From Siphonodentalium dalli (lineage: Eukaryota > Mollusca > Scaphopoda > Gadilida > Siphonodentaliidae): a stretch of DNA of 64,000 bases. Positions 11,438 to 22,885 of the stretch are shown in pieces (position 1 is the stretch's first letter; every line of letters begins with the position of its first letter). Position numbers and translations under genes: made by a program. Below the pieces are notes generated by a model. It searched no databases and had not been told where the DNA came from. It was given only the letters and a program-made list of their open reading frames with translations. The DNA is taken from positions 5,518,001-5,582,000 of the forward strand of contig CP136062.1 of NCBI GenBank assembly GCA_032622095.1, given 5' to 3'.

Positions 11438-14400
11438 GCTTTGATATATTTGTTTCGGTCTTCGCTAATGACAACTGTTGTTAAGCGTTGATATATTTGT
11501 TTCGGTCTTCGCTAATGACAACTGTTGTTAAGCGTTGATATATTTGTTTCGGTCTTCGCTAATGACATGTTGTTAAGCTTTGATATATTTGTTTCGGTCT
11601 TCGCTAATGACAACTGTTGTTAAGCTTTGATATATTTGTTTCGGTCTTCGCTAATGACGACTGTTGTTAAGCTTTGATATATTTGTTTCGGTCTTCGCTA
11701 ATGACAACTGTTGTTAAGCTTTGATATATTTGTTTCGGTCTTCGCTAATGACGACTGTTGTTAAGCTTTGATATATTTGTTTCGGTCTTCGCTAATGACG
11801 ACTGTTGTTAAGCTTTGATATATTTGTTTCGGTCTTCGCTAATGACGACTGTTGTTAAGCTTTGATATATTTGTTTCGGTCTTCGCTAATGACATGTTGT
11901 TAAGCTTTGATATATTTGTTTCGGTCTTCGCTAATGACGACTGTTGTTAAGCTTTGATATATTTGTTTCGGTCTTCGCTAATGACATGTTGTTAAGCTTT
12001 GATATATTTGTTTCGGTCTTCGCTAATGACAACTGTTGTTAAGCTTTGATATATTTGTTTCGGTCTTCGCTAATGACGACTGTTGTTAAGCTTTGATATA
12101 TTTGTTTCGGTCTTCGCTAATGACGACTGTTGTTAAGCTTTGATATATTTGTTTCGGTCTTCGCTAATGACGACTGTTGTTAAGCTTTGATATATTTGTT
12201 TCGGTCTTCGCTAATGACATGTTGTTAAGCTTTGATATATTTGTTTCGGTCTTCGCTAATGACAACTGTTGTTAAGCTTTGATATATTTGTTTCGGTCTT
12301 CGCTAATGACGACTGTTGTTAAGCTTTGATATATTTGTTTCGGTCTTCGCTAATGACGACTGTTGTTAAGCTTTGATATATTTGTTTCGGTCTTCGCTAA
12401 TGACGACTGTTGTTAAGCTTTGATATATTTGTTTCGGTCTTCGCTAATGACATGTTGTTAAGCTTTGATATATTTGTTTCGGTCTTCGCTAATGACAACT
12501 GTTGTTAAGCTTTGATATATTTGTTTCGGTCTTCGCTAATGACGACTGTTGTTAAGCTTTGATATATTTGTTTCGGTCTTCGCTAATGACGACTGTTGTT
12601 AAGCTTTGATATATTTGTTTCGGTCTTCGCTAATGACGACTGTTGTTAAGCTTTGATATATTTGTTTCGGTCTTCGCTAATGACGACTGTTGTTAAGCTT
12701 TGATATATTTGTTTCGGTCTTCGCTAATGACGACTGTTGTTAAGCTTTGATATATTTGTTTCGGTCTTCGCTAATGACGACTGTTGTTAAGCTTTGATAT
12801 ATTTGTTTCGGTCTTCGCTAATGACAACTGTTGTTAAGCTTTGATATATTTGTTTCGGTCTTCGCTAATGACGACTGTTGTTAAGCTTTGATATATTTGT
12901 TTCGGTCTTCGCTAATGACGACTGTTGTTAAGCTTTGATATATTTGTTTCGGTCTTCGCTAATGACGACTGTTGTTAAGCTTTGATATATTTGTTTCGGT
13001 CTTCGCTAATGACGACTGTTGTTAAGCGTTGATATATTTGTTTCGGTCTTCGCTAATGACGACTGTTGTTAAGCTTTGATATATATGTTTCGGTCTTCGC
13101 TAATGACAATTGTTGTTAAGCTTTGATATATTTGTTTCGGTCTTCGCTAATGACGACTGTTGTTAAGCTTTGATATATTTGTTTCGGTCTTCGCTAATGA
13201 CGACTGTTGTTAAGCTTTGATATATTTGTTTCGGTCTTCGCTAATGACGACTGTTGTTAAGCTTTGATATATATGTTTCGGTCTTCGCTAATGACGACTG
13301 TTGTTAAGCTTTGATATATATGTTTCGGTCTTCGCTAATGACGACTGTTGTTAAGCTTTGATATATATGTTTCGGTCTTCGCTAATGACGACTGTTGTTA
13401 AGCTTTGATATATATGTTTCGGTCTTCGCTAATGACGACTGTTGTTAAGCTTTGATATATTTGTTTCGGTCTTCGCTAATGACGACTGTTGTTAAGCTTT
13501 GATATATTTGTTTCGGTCTTCGCTAATGACGACTGTTGTTAAGCTTTGATATATATGTTTCGGTCTTCGCTAATGACGACTGTTGTTAAGCTTTGATATA
13601 TATGTTTCGGTCTTCGCTAATGACGACTGTTGTTAAGCTTTGATATATTTGTTTCGGTCTTCGCTAATGACGACTGTTGTTAAGCTTTGATATATTTGTT
13701 TCGGTCTTCGCTAATGACGACTGTTGTTAAGCTTTGATATATTTGTTTCGGTCTTCGCTAATGACGACTGTTGTTAAGCTTTGATATATTTGTTTCGGTC
13801 TTCGCTAATGACGACTGTTGTTAAGCTTTGATATATATGTTTCGGTCTTCGCTAATGACGACTGTTGTTAAGCTTTGATATATATGTTTCGGTCTTCGCT
13901 AATGACGACTGTTGTTAAGCTTTGATATATATGTTTCGGTCTTCGCTAATGACGACTGTTGTTAAGCTTTGATATATATGTTTCGGTCTTCGCTAATGAC
14001 GACTGTTGTTAAGCTTTGATATATATGTTTCGGTCTTCGCTAATGACGACTGTTGTTAAGCTTTGATATATTTGTTTCGGTCTTCGCTAATGACGACTGT
14101 TGTTAAGCTTTGATATATTTGTTTCGGTCTTCGCTAATGACATGTTGTTAAGCTTTGATATATTTGTTTCGGTCTTCGCTAATGACGACTGTTGTTAAGC
14201 TTTGATATATATGTTTCGGTCTTCGCTAATGACGACTGTTGTTAAGCTTTGATATATATGTTTCGGTCTTCGCTAATGACGACTGTTGTTAAGCTTTGAT
14301 ATATATGTTTCGGTCTTCGCTAATGACGACTGTTGTTAAGCTTTGATATATATGTTTCGGTCTTCGCTAATGACGACTGTTGTTAAGCTTTGATATATAT

Positions 14401-14892
14401 GTTTCGGTCTTCGCTAATGACGACTGTTGTTAAGCTTTGATATATTTGTTTCGGTCTTCGCTAATGACGACTGTTGTTAAGCTTTGATATATTTGTTTCG
14501 GTCTTCGCTAATGACGACTGTTGTTAAGCTTTGATATATATGTTTCGGTCTTCGCTAATGTTGTTAAGCTTTGATATATATGTTTCGGTCTTCGCTAATG
14601 TTGTTAAGCTTTGATATATATGTTTCGGTCTTCGCTAATGACGACTGTTGTTAAGCTTTGATATATTTGTTTCGGTCTTCGCTAATGACGACTGTTGTTA
14701 AGCTTTGATATATATGTTTCGGTCTTCGCTAATGACGACTGTTGTTAAGCTTTGATATATATGTTTCGGTCTTCGCTAATGACGACTGTTGTTAAGCTTT
14801 GATATATATGTTTCGGTCTTCGCTAATGACGACTGTTGTTAAGCTTTGATATATATGTTTCGGTCTTCGCTAATGACGACTGTTGTTAAGCG
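11438..14892 (+). repeat. ~47-bp satellite array, HindIII type, about 73 copies
   Basis: The head-to-tail unit runs GCTTTGATATATTTG, TTTCGGTCTTCGC, TAATGACGACTGTTGTTAA. Most junctions create AAGCTT (HindIII). The first junctions and the last (14890) read AAGCG instead, so edge monomers differ from core monomers. Length variants are 45 bp (GACATG for GACGACTG) and 40 bp (two monomers near 14560-14610, where TAATG joins TTGTTAA). GACAACTG variants cluster in the left half and GATATATATG variants in the right half (from about 13075). Between about 11.98 and 12.6 kb a five-monomer pattern (one 45-bp ATG-type, one AAC-type, three GAC-type) repeats at 233 bp. Confidence 0.95.
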
Positions 14893-15073
14893 TTGGAGTG
14901 GGAACAGAGACTGTGGATACTTGATAAATTGGACTCTTTTTGCGATTTAATTCATTCAGCTGATGTGCCAAGTCAAATAACGGAAGCCTCAAATCACAGT
15001 AAAAGAAGTGTTTTGGTGACATTTTTCCGTCCGAAACAAGATGTGAAGTTCTATGTTTAGTTAGATCACTCAT
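14893..15073 (-). CDS. Candidate exon abutting the satellite, unrecognised
   Basis: A minus-strand frame starts at 15073 (A at -3) and reads about 60 codons before entering the satellite, where it stops at 14870. Words include M-S-P-K-H-F-F-Y-C-D-L-R-L-P-L-F-D-L and L-N-E-L-N-R-K-K-S-P-I-Y-Q, which look more protein-like than most chance frames here. A TATATATA run lies 8 bp before the ATG, too close to be its own TATA box. GT donors (for example within CAAGTATCC) are weak. No family is recognised. Confidence 0.2.
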
Positions 15074-15880
15074 CGTCTATGTATATATAGCTTTCATCTC
15101 ATCCGTTTGTTGTGTGGTAATGGGTAATTTGTGGAAATACTAACGATGATGTGGTGGTTTCTGTATTTGAACTACAAGGCGTAGCAACAACCATGTCAAT
15201 GCAACGTCAAATCTGATTGGTTAAGATACACAATCTGACCAATATGTAAAAGGTTTGTATTGCGCCTTTTCCTAACGAGAGTGCCACTTTACGTTACGTT
15301 AAGCGCGTGCTCTAATATTATTTTTAGGTAACGAACTATATACAGGACACAATAATACAGCTTCATATGTATACGGATATCATGCGAGTTACCTTCATGA
15401 AAACTTTCATTTTTCGCTTGGCGAAATCTGATTAAGTTTTCTATTATTATTGCAAAGTTAACTTATCGCGTGATACTTTCAATTAACTACCAGCACTAGA
15501 GCGAACAAACAAACCATTTGAACGGTTGTTGAACACTTCTGGCACTTCAACAACGCATCCAGCGCAAAGCATCATAAAAGGACGTCTCTTCTCTGGCTGC
15601 TGTACATCGCAAAATTTAAATGACAGTCATATTATGGGATGTGGTCACATAATTATGTCGCACAAAATGGTATCTACAACCGTGCATGTGTTGTTTTGTT
15701 CTTGGTTACGATTCTCAGAGGTACCTTTGCGCTTTGTACACAACGTTATCTATATATATATAACGCGTCGTCTGTGTCTGTGTGTATGTCTCTCTGTGTA
15801 TAACTCGGTCACGCATTTGGCGCGTTTATAACTTTTCAACCATGCGTGTAATGCACACTTATAAATAATAAGCCATATAG
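15074..15880. other. Intergenic with a short simple-repeat patch
   Basis: There is a TATATATATA run followed by CGTCGTCTGTGTCTGTGTG near 15752-15800. Two CCAAT-like words flank 15225-15240. No gene is supported. Confidence 0.5.
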
Positions 15881-15884
15881 GTAC

Positions 15885-16110
15885 TAAGGTAGTGCCAATA
15901 TGTCTGATAGTACCAGACCAACAGGTATTGAGAAGAATTTGGTTCTAAAAATTGATATAGTACCACACCATGTTGGTACTATCCACTCTCGGAACCTGAA
16001 TAGTAGCCACGTGATGGCATCACGTGATAATTCATTTGGCACTAGCGCGATCTCGGTACCCAAGTGTTACCCACGTGATGGCATCACGTGGTAATTCATT
16101 TGGTACTAGG
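15885..16110. repeat. GGTACT/AGTACC palindromic repeats plus paired CACGTG palindromes
   Basis: Several GGTACT/AGTACC half-sites occur between 15885 and 16110. Two identical 19-bp perfect palindromes (CACGTGATG, G, CATCACGTG) lie at 16008-16026 and 16072-16090. They sit in a 64-bp direct repeat that also holds TAATTCATTTGG.ACTAG.CGATCTCG. Each contains two E-box words (CACGTG). The pair ends 34 bp upstream of an AAAATGGCGGCG start context at 16124. Confidence 0.7.
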
Positions 16111-16123
16111 CGATCTCGATAAA

Positions 16124-16269
16124 ATGGCGGCGTCCAGCCACTTCAAGTTGATACGATTGAGATTTTTTACAGTATATAAACATGGACGAAGAGACAAACA
16201 AACATCAGACTTAGACATTTTATGTTGGGATCGGACGGGGCTTACATGTTGTAGTATATGCCGGTTTAG
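16124..16269 (+). CDS. Candidate 5' exon with strong Kozak ATG
   Basis: AAAATGGCGGCG is a textbook animal start context. The frame reads MAASSHFKLIRLRFFTVYKHG and stays open to 16351. A donor-like TTTAG|GTACGT lies at 16269/16270. The region just upstream holds two CACGTG palindromes. I recognise no family, and ATGGCGGC also occurs in non-coding repeats of this window (25.1 kb), so the start context alone is weak evidence. Confidence 0.2.
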
Positions 16270-16351
16270 GTACGTTGTTCGCTCGCTGGGTCGATTTAAG
16301 ATTAGGGAAGTAACTTCTCTGAAATTCATCAACATATTTTTGTGTGTGTGA

Positions 16352-17930
16352 AATTGGACCTAACTGGCTTCTCAATAACCTGGAATATTGTCAGCACTGT
16401 GTGGATTATGGTTGTACATGGACGGGACAAGATGATATATAACCTCCGAAAAAATAACGGGCGTTTACATTATTTTCGGTGAACTGAGCTAGACCATTGA
16501 AAAGTCATTGAGTGCAGTATGGTTTAATACATGCACGACACAAAAGTATTGTGAATTACTAAAGACAGATACTTAAGTTTCACAACATTATAAACCGCTC
16601 AATTAACTCACAAGAGTCAACCACTGGTGACTATGATTACGAGACATCCAATTCTGTAGAAATTAATCAGAGTTATGACGTCACAGATCAGTCATGACTC
16701 CTGAGTCAGTAACAAGTTTTATGGCTACAACGTACAAGTACCTGTGCAAAGGACGACGGATCATATTCTTCAATTTTCATCGAAACGTGATTTAAGAACC
16801 ATGTCGCGATGACATGTCGCCCAGTTACTGTTTCTGCTATTCTTTTGATCGAAACGCCTGTGATGCTATTATATTGTTCTGATATATTTATGGAATGGTG
16901 GATAATCTCGGAGATATGGATCCAATTCAGGGACACACGTTATAACTGAATCAATCGCAAGCTTTTAGTAACGTACTACAGCTATGCTCTAATTAATCAC
17001 CCCCTTTAACAAGGTTGTAGGGCGTTAATGACAGTCAGACACCGGTTATACCATACCGCCGTTCAACCATGGTCAAGTGGTTGATACCGTATGTGGCAAC
17101 CGCAGATAATCTTTATACAGTCTTATTAATAATATTTTGCGACCACTGTACGTCGCACTACTTTTTTACATGGACACCTTGTAAACACCCAGTCCAGCTT
17201 TTCATCAGCGCCATGCACCATATTAACTATACACAAAACAATATTTCAATTAATAATTTGTTTACGGTTTAATTAACATTCAAAGTTGGTCACTGACCGA
17301 CATTCGCAACTACTCGTAATATCGATGGCCATATGTCATTAAGGGGGAGGGGTCAATTAGAGCTTAGCTGTATACATACACGAACATGTAGACCATTCCA
17401 ATGTCCAGATGCTTCATGTTCTTATCAAAACATGTCTGGCTACATGTGTGGTTATCAATCTGAGCGATTCGGCCATTTCCGCTTTGCTAGGAAATAACCT
17501 CATCCATAACTGGAAACCATATTAGCGAAATTCTACATTATATGGCTCTGGTGATCAGGCAATGCCACTGACTTGTTGACGCATAGATGCGAATGGAGAA
17601 TAATTTATTACCTATGGCTTTACCAAACTTTATCATATATTAAATACATTAAACTCTTTTTGTGTTACATGTATCTTAGTATTTGTTCATTTACTGATAC
17701 AGCGCATTGTAAGTGTACGATAAGCAAAACACTGAACACCGTGGCAATTTTTTTGGGAGAGTGATAATAATTCTGGTAACCCATTCAACACCTCTTGTAG
17801 CGAGGACTAGTGAGCGCTATAGCGGTATTTTTCAAACAACAGTTTTAATTAACCAAAGTTAATGGTCTCCCGATTTTTGAGTATTTTGCACACTATTTAC
17901 AAAGGTTTGGGAGTTATCGCAAAGATTTGC
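16352..17930. other. Intergenic, nothing recognised
   Basis: AT-rich DNA without repeats, inverted termini or RNA motifs that I can support. Confidence 0.5.
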
Positions 17931-17934
17931 TCCC

Positions 17935-19130
17935 TTGGCTGTGAATGTCCGGGCAATTATAGATTTATAGGTTGGTCACTCAGACATGTTTAATATGTCT
18001 GATTTATAATGTTCACAGAAGCCCATTATCGGCAAAAAGCCTTTGCGACAAATCTCAAACATCTTTGTGATAAATCGCAAAAATATAATCGCCCAGTACG
18101 TAGTCTGAGAGTTATCATAAAGATGTTTGAGATTTATCGTAATGGTTTGTGTGTTATCGCAAAGGTTTGCTCCCTCATCACTCATGCATCTGGCTGTGAA
18201 TGACTGATCGGTCTATTTTAGTCCGACCGGGCATAGATTGATAGGTTGTTCACTCAGACCTGTTTAAGATGTCTGATTTATAATATTCACAGAAGCCCAT
18301 TAGTGCAAAAAAAACCTTTGCGACAAATCTCAAACATCTTTGCGATAGATAAATTTTTTTATTAACACAGTACGCAGTCTGAGATTTATCGTAAAGATGT
18401 TTGAGATGTATCGTAATGGTTTGCGTGTTATCGCGAAAGTTTTTGTGATTTTTCGCAAAGTTTTCCTCCTCTCAACATTCTTGCATCTGGCCGTGAATGA
18501 CTGATCGGTCTATTTTAGCCCGACCGTTCAATTATAAATTAATAGGTTGTTCACTGAGACATGTTCAAGATGGCTGATTTATAATATTTACACACAAATT
18601 AAGAAATATTTAGCACCAAAAAAGTTTGCCACAAATCTCAAACATGTTTGCGATAATTCACAAAATTTAATCACCCACTACGCAGTTTGAGAGTCCTCGT
18701 AAAGATGTTTGAGATTTGTCGTAAAGGTTTGTGAGTTATCGCAAAGGTGTTTGTAATTTTTCGCAAAGTGTTTTGTGATTTATCGCGAAGGTTTGCTCGC
18801 CTTAGCCCACATACATGCTTGCTGCCAAAGAACGATCGGTCTATTTTAGCCCAACCATGCTATTATAGATCGATTGGTGGTTTACCCAGACCTGTTGAAG
18901 ATGTCGGATTATATTTATATGGTTCAAGTCCATTAATGCCAATGCATGGAAATATATCTGCGATAAATCACAAACCATTGCGATTAATCGCAAACCTTTT
19001 GTAATCAATCGAAAACCTTTACACTAAATCGCATATACCGGTACTTATTGCAAAGTTGTTTGCGATTCGCAAAGGTTTGCGATTTATCGCAAGGTAGTTT
19101 TTTATTTATCGGGCTATTCTAGATCGATCG
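17935..19130. repeat. ~300-bp repeat rich in TTTGCGATAAATCGCAAA palindromes, four copies
   Basis: Four diverged copies are delimited by GGTTGTTCACTCAGACCTGTT-like words near 17971, 18243, 18545 and 18872. Each contains facing arms; for example CGACAAATCTCAAACATCTTT at 18047-18067 opposes its near-complement at 18119-18139. Copies end with CTGATCGGTCTATTTTAG. Many TTTGCGAT/ATCGCAAA half-sites occur, with a perfect 16-bp palindrome TTGCGATTAATCGCAA at 18978-18993. The same words return at 29.34-29.64 kb. No protein is encoded. Confidence 0.75.
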
Positions 19131-19489
19131 GTGTTTCATCCAGACCAGTTCCAAGATGTTTGATTTATGTTTACTTAATATTATTGCACACAAATTAAGA
19201 AATTATTTTTGGACATTCAGACCAATTTTACTCCACATGCAGGGAACAGGGAATCCTGAAATCTAGATCTTAAACTTTGATTTAAGTTCAAAATCACGAT
19301 CAAGGTTATTTACTAATAAAAGTAATGCATGTATAATTCGGATTATTTCATTATCACTATGTAATGGAGTGGTTTTGTACTTTATTCAATGTTTAAACGC
19401 CATGGCTTCATTTGGAATCTAAATTGCCACATTGTTAATTTGCCGTCGGCCATGTTTCGTAATTTCGAGTGCTTGGTATCTGGGCAGGT

Positions 19490-19880
19490 TCTCCGCTTAG
19501 TACCTATATGTTTGGTTCTGTTGAGTACCAAATTGCTATGCTAGGTACTATGCATAGTACCTAAATACTTCAGAGTACCTGTCTTTATATTCGGTACTTC
19601 ATATAATATGATGGGTGTGTATTTCTTGGCACTTCATGTCGTGTGCGTCATGACTTCGGTGACATAAAGGCAGGGTGGGTATTATATGCACAATGCCCGG
19701 ATAGAACCTAAATATTTAGTAGGTAATCCAGAGTACCAATCATATTGGTACTCTAGAGTACCTAAACTTTTGGTACTCCAGAGTACCACTTTTGGTACTC
19801 CAGAGTACCAAACAGTTGGTACTCCCCCTGGGACAAAGCTTAGTACCTACGTAGGCACTCTGAAGTACCTATTTTTTAAA
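19490..19880. repeat. Cluster of GTACC/GGTAC palindromes
   Basis: It includes a perfect 22-bp palindrome at 19542-19563 (left half TAGGTACTATG) and a perfect 16-bp palindrome GGTACTCTAGAGTACC at 19747-19762. Two near-perfect ones with centre CA follow at 19772-19787 and 19794-19809, about 22 bp apart. Further half-sites spread through 19490-19880. The family also appears at 15.9-16.1 kb. Confidence 0.8.
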
Positions 19881-20716
19881 GAGTGTGTGGCCCAAATTTG
19901 TACCACGGCCTATATTGTGTCGTAAAAGATGACGCACCAACTTTCAAGTCGATTGGTCAAAGCAAACCTGAGATCTAACATGGTCCCGAAATGCAGTATT
20001 TGCACTCAAGTATATATAGACTATTTCTTATGACGTTTGTTGAAATGACATCATGTGACGTGGCACGCAAACCCACATTAGGTTTGCTATTATCGACGAA
20101 ACTTCCATGCGCGCTAACAGCGTTGTTGGAAATAGGCGCTAAATTAATTTGTCAGTTCAGGTTGAGTGTGAATAGAAGTAACAAATGTTGATTTTGTCAT
20201 GAAAGTGCATGTAGTGGGTGTAGAGTCGAAATTCGAATGCTCTACCATCGTTGGGAATGGGTGCTAATATGGTATTTTAATTTGCCAGTTCGGTGTAAAC
20301 ATACGTAAAGAATGCTGTCTTTGTTATGAAAGTTGTGCGGAAGATGGCGAATGGACACAGTCTGACCTCCTGTCAGTGGGTATACCGTCCAGTAGATTCG
20401 CCGGAACTCGGTTAGAAAAACCACATTCCCGAGCCGGTACTAAAACAGTGTAAACAATACTGCCCACGCTAATTAATGTTTTTTTAATGTTTCAGTTGAG
20501 TGTAAATCTGATGAAAGAATGTTTAAAAGATCAAAATGTGCGCGAAGCGCGCGCTGTTGAAGGTCATATAATGTAAGCGCACAAAGGGGCCGCAGGTCCC
20601 CCCATCGCTAACTAGAGCCTGTTTCAGTTAGGCCCCTCCATCGCTAAATAGAGCCTGATTCAGTTAGTATATGGTAATAAAGTAAAATAGCTTGATTGTT
20701 GCGTTCTGTGTGTGCA

Positions 20717-20718
<2 letters not shown>

Positions 20719-20801
<83 letters not shown>
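20719..20801. repeat. (AT)n microsatellite, about 41 units
   Basis: An uninterrupted alternating A/T tract of about 82 bp. The equivalent place in copy 2 (near 22500) has only GCATGAATATATGTGG, so the expansion is specific to this copy. Confidence 0.95.
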
Positions 20802-20803
<2 letters not shown>

Positions 20804-20867
20804 GTTGGGGAGAGGGGAGGGGAGAAAATAGAGTTTTATGTCAAATAATGTGTTCCCACAAATGGGT

Positions 20868-21314
20868 ATGGAATCCTATTAGGGCCACTTCCTAATGGCG
20901 CTTTCGGCGCGCGCCGAAAGCGACAAAAAGTGCGCCATTAGTAACGCGCCGGAAGCGCCGAAAGCGACAAAATATGCGCCATTACGGCGCACTATTTGTC
21001 TCTTTCGGCGCACTTTTTGTCGCTTTCGGCGCGTTACTAATGGCGCACTTTTTGTCGCTTTCGGCGCGCGCCGAAAGCGCCATTAGACATACTATTAGGT
21101 CCACTCCCTAATGGCGCGCGCCGGAAGCGACAAAAAGTGCGCGATTTGGGTATGTTTCGGCGCGCGCAAAAAGCGCCGAAAGCGCACTTTTTGTCGCTTT
21201 CGGCGCACTTTTTGTCGCTTTCGGCGCTTTCGGCGCGTTACTAATGGCGCACTTTTTGTCGGTTTCGGCGCGCGCCGAAAGCGCTATTAGGAAATGGCCC
21301 TAATATGATTCCAT
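20868..21314. mobile_element. GC-rich foldback (nested palindrome) insertion
   Basis: The outer ends ATGGAATCCTATTAGGGCCA and the complement of GGCCCTAATATGATTCCAT face each other. The match continues inward through CTAATGGCGCTTTCGGCGCG and ACAAAAAGTGCGCCATTAG. The interior is a mosaic of GCGCCGAAAGCGAC, ACTTTTTGTCGCTTTCGGC and CATTAGTAACGCGCC in both orientations, giving nested hairpins. Base composition is far more GC-rich than the flanks. The duplicated segment at 22545-22580 lacks it and runs straight from AAATAAAGTG to ATCCTTATGC, so it behaves as an insertion. No coding capacity is credible. Confidence 0.8.
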
Positions 21315-21671
21315 AAATGGGCCTGTGATCCTTAGGCTGCATGCTGAATTCTGGCCCCTAAGGGGATCCGTTTAAGATCAAAATGTGCGCAAGCCCTCTG
21401 CGTCGCTGAATAAACGCTCCCGAATTGAGTATGTTTCAGTTAGTATTAGTAATATTTAAAGTAATATGCTGATTTTGTTTTGTTCAATAAGTGCATGCGT
21501 ATATGTGGGGTGGGTATGTGTACAAATACAGTTTTAGTGAAATAAAGTGTTTCCTCGCGCTTTCAGTGACAATAAAGAGAAGCATGACCATTGCATTTCT
21601 TATATAGAAATGAGAATTTGTTCATGACCGCGGACACTAGAAAGTAACAAAGAACATATGTATACCCGTCA

Positions 21672-22885
21672 TGTCCCCAAATGCAATATTTGCACTCAAG
21701 TATAGACACTATTTCTTATGACGTTTGTCAAAATGACGTCATTGACGTCGCACGAAAACCGACACTTGCTTTGCTATTGTAGACGAAACTTCCATGGGCT
21801 CTACTGACCAACGCGTTGTTGGAAATAGGCGCTAAATAATTTGTCAGTTAAAGTTCAGTGTGAATATAATTAACAAATGTTGATTTTGTCGTGGAAGTGC
21901 ATGTGCTGGTGTCTAGAGTCGAGACTCGAACGCTCTAACATATTTGGGAATGGGTGCTAAAATATGGTATTTCAATTTGCCAGTTCGGTGTGAACATAAG
22001 TACATAATTCTCTCTTTTATATGAAAGTGTGCATTGAGTGTGGAATCGAAGGAGTACAGGTATATCCGGAAGATGGCGAATGGACATTGTCTGACCTCCC
22101 GCCAGTGGGTACCGTTCAGTAGATTCGCCGGAACTCAGTTAGGAAAACCATTCCCGGACCGGGACTAATAATACAGTGTAAACAACTTTGCCGACGCTAA
22201 TTAATGCTCTTTTAATCTTTCAGTTGAGTGCAAATCTGATAAGAATGTTCAAAAAATAAAAACGTGCACGAAGCGCGCGATGTTTCATATCATATCAAAG
22301 CGATATGGCCATTTTATTGTCGGGTGCCGACCAACATTGGGGTTCGCTGTGTCAGACATGAGATAGAAAAGGATTTCATTTATACACACAAAGGGGCCGC
22401 AGCCCCCCCCCCCGCAAAATAAAGGCCACCCACATAATGGAGCCTGTGTCAGTTAGTATATATTTTAATAAAGTAAAATATCTTGATTGTTGCGTTCCAT
22501 ATATGCATGAATATATGTGGGTTGGGGAGAGATCTGGGGGGGCGTAGAAAATACAGTTTTATTGAAATAAAGTGATCCTTATGCTGCATGCTGAATACAT
22601 ACTCCAAATGGGGTCCGTTTATGGTCAAACTGTGCCGCAAGCTCCCTTCGTCGCCGAATAATGGCTCCCGAATTGATTATGTTTCAGTTAGTATGTAGTA
22701 ATATTTAAAGTAATATGCTGATTTTGTTTCGCTCAATATGTGCATGCGCATATGTGGGCTGGGTGTACACATACAGTTTGTAGTGAAATAAATTGTTCCC
22801 TCGCGCTTTCAGCGACAAAAAAAGAAAAGAAAATATGTTCATGACCGCGGAGACTAGAAGGTAACAAAGACCATTTATATACCCG
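21672..22885 (+). repeat. Segmental tandem duplication, copy 2 (empty site)
   Basis: It starts GTCCCCAAATGCAATATTTGC and follows copy 1 in order, ending with GGTAACAAAGACCATTTATATACCCG (copy 1: AAAGTAACAAAGAACATATGTATACCCG). It lacks the foldback element and the (AT)n expansion. It carries its own ~100-bp segment near 22270-22375 that is not in copy 1. Short AT-rich internal sub-repeats occur at 22449 and 22687. Confidence 0.85.

Larger units (their letters stand above)
19982..21671 (+). repeat. Segmental tandem duplication, copy 1
   Basis: It begins GTCCCGAAATGCAGTATTTG and aligns along its length with 21672-22885: TTTGCACTCAAGTATA, GACGAAACTTCCATG, GTTGTTGGAAATAGGCGCTAA, GGAAGATGGCGAATGGACA, TAGATTCGCCGGAACTC and AAGGGGCCGCAG all recur in order. 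It contains a (TA)n tract and a GC-rich foldback insertion absent from copy 2, which explain most of the length difference. An internal sub-duplication (CAGTTAGTAT...TGCATGC.TATATGTGG) appears near 20660 and 21433. Confidence 0.85.

Noticed and set aside
11438-14892. CRISPR-like reading of the 47-bp array
   Set aside because: There are no unique spacers; monomers are contiguous and the genome is animal-like. It is a satellite.
20692-21086. Frames across the (AT)n tract and the GC-rich foldback
   Set aside because: They are translations of simple repeat and palindromic mosaic; low-complexity peptides with no biological support.
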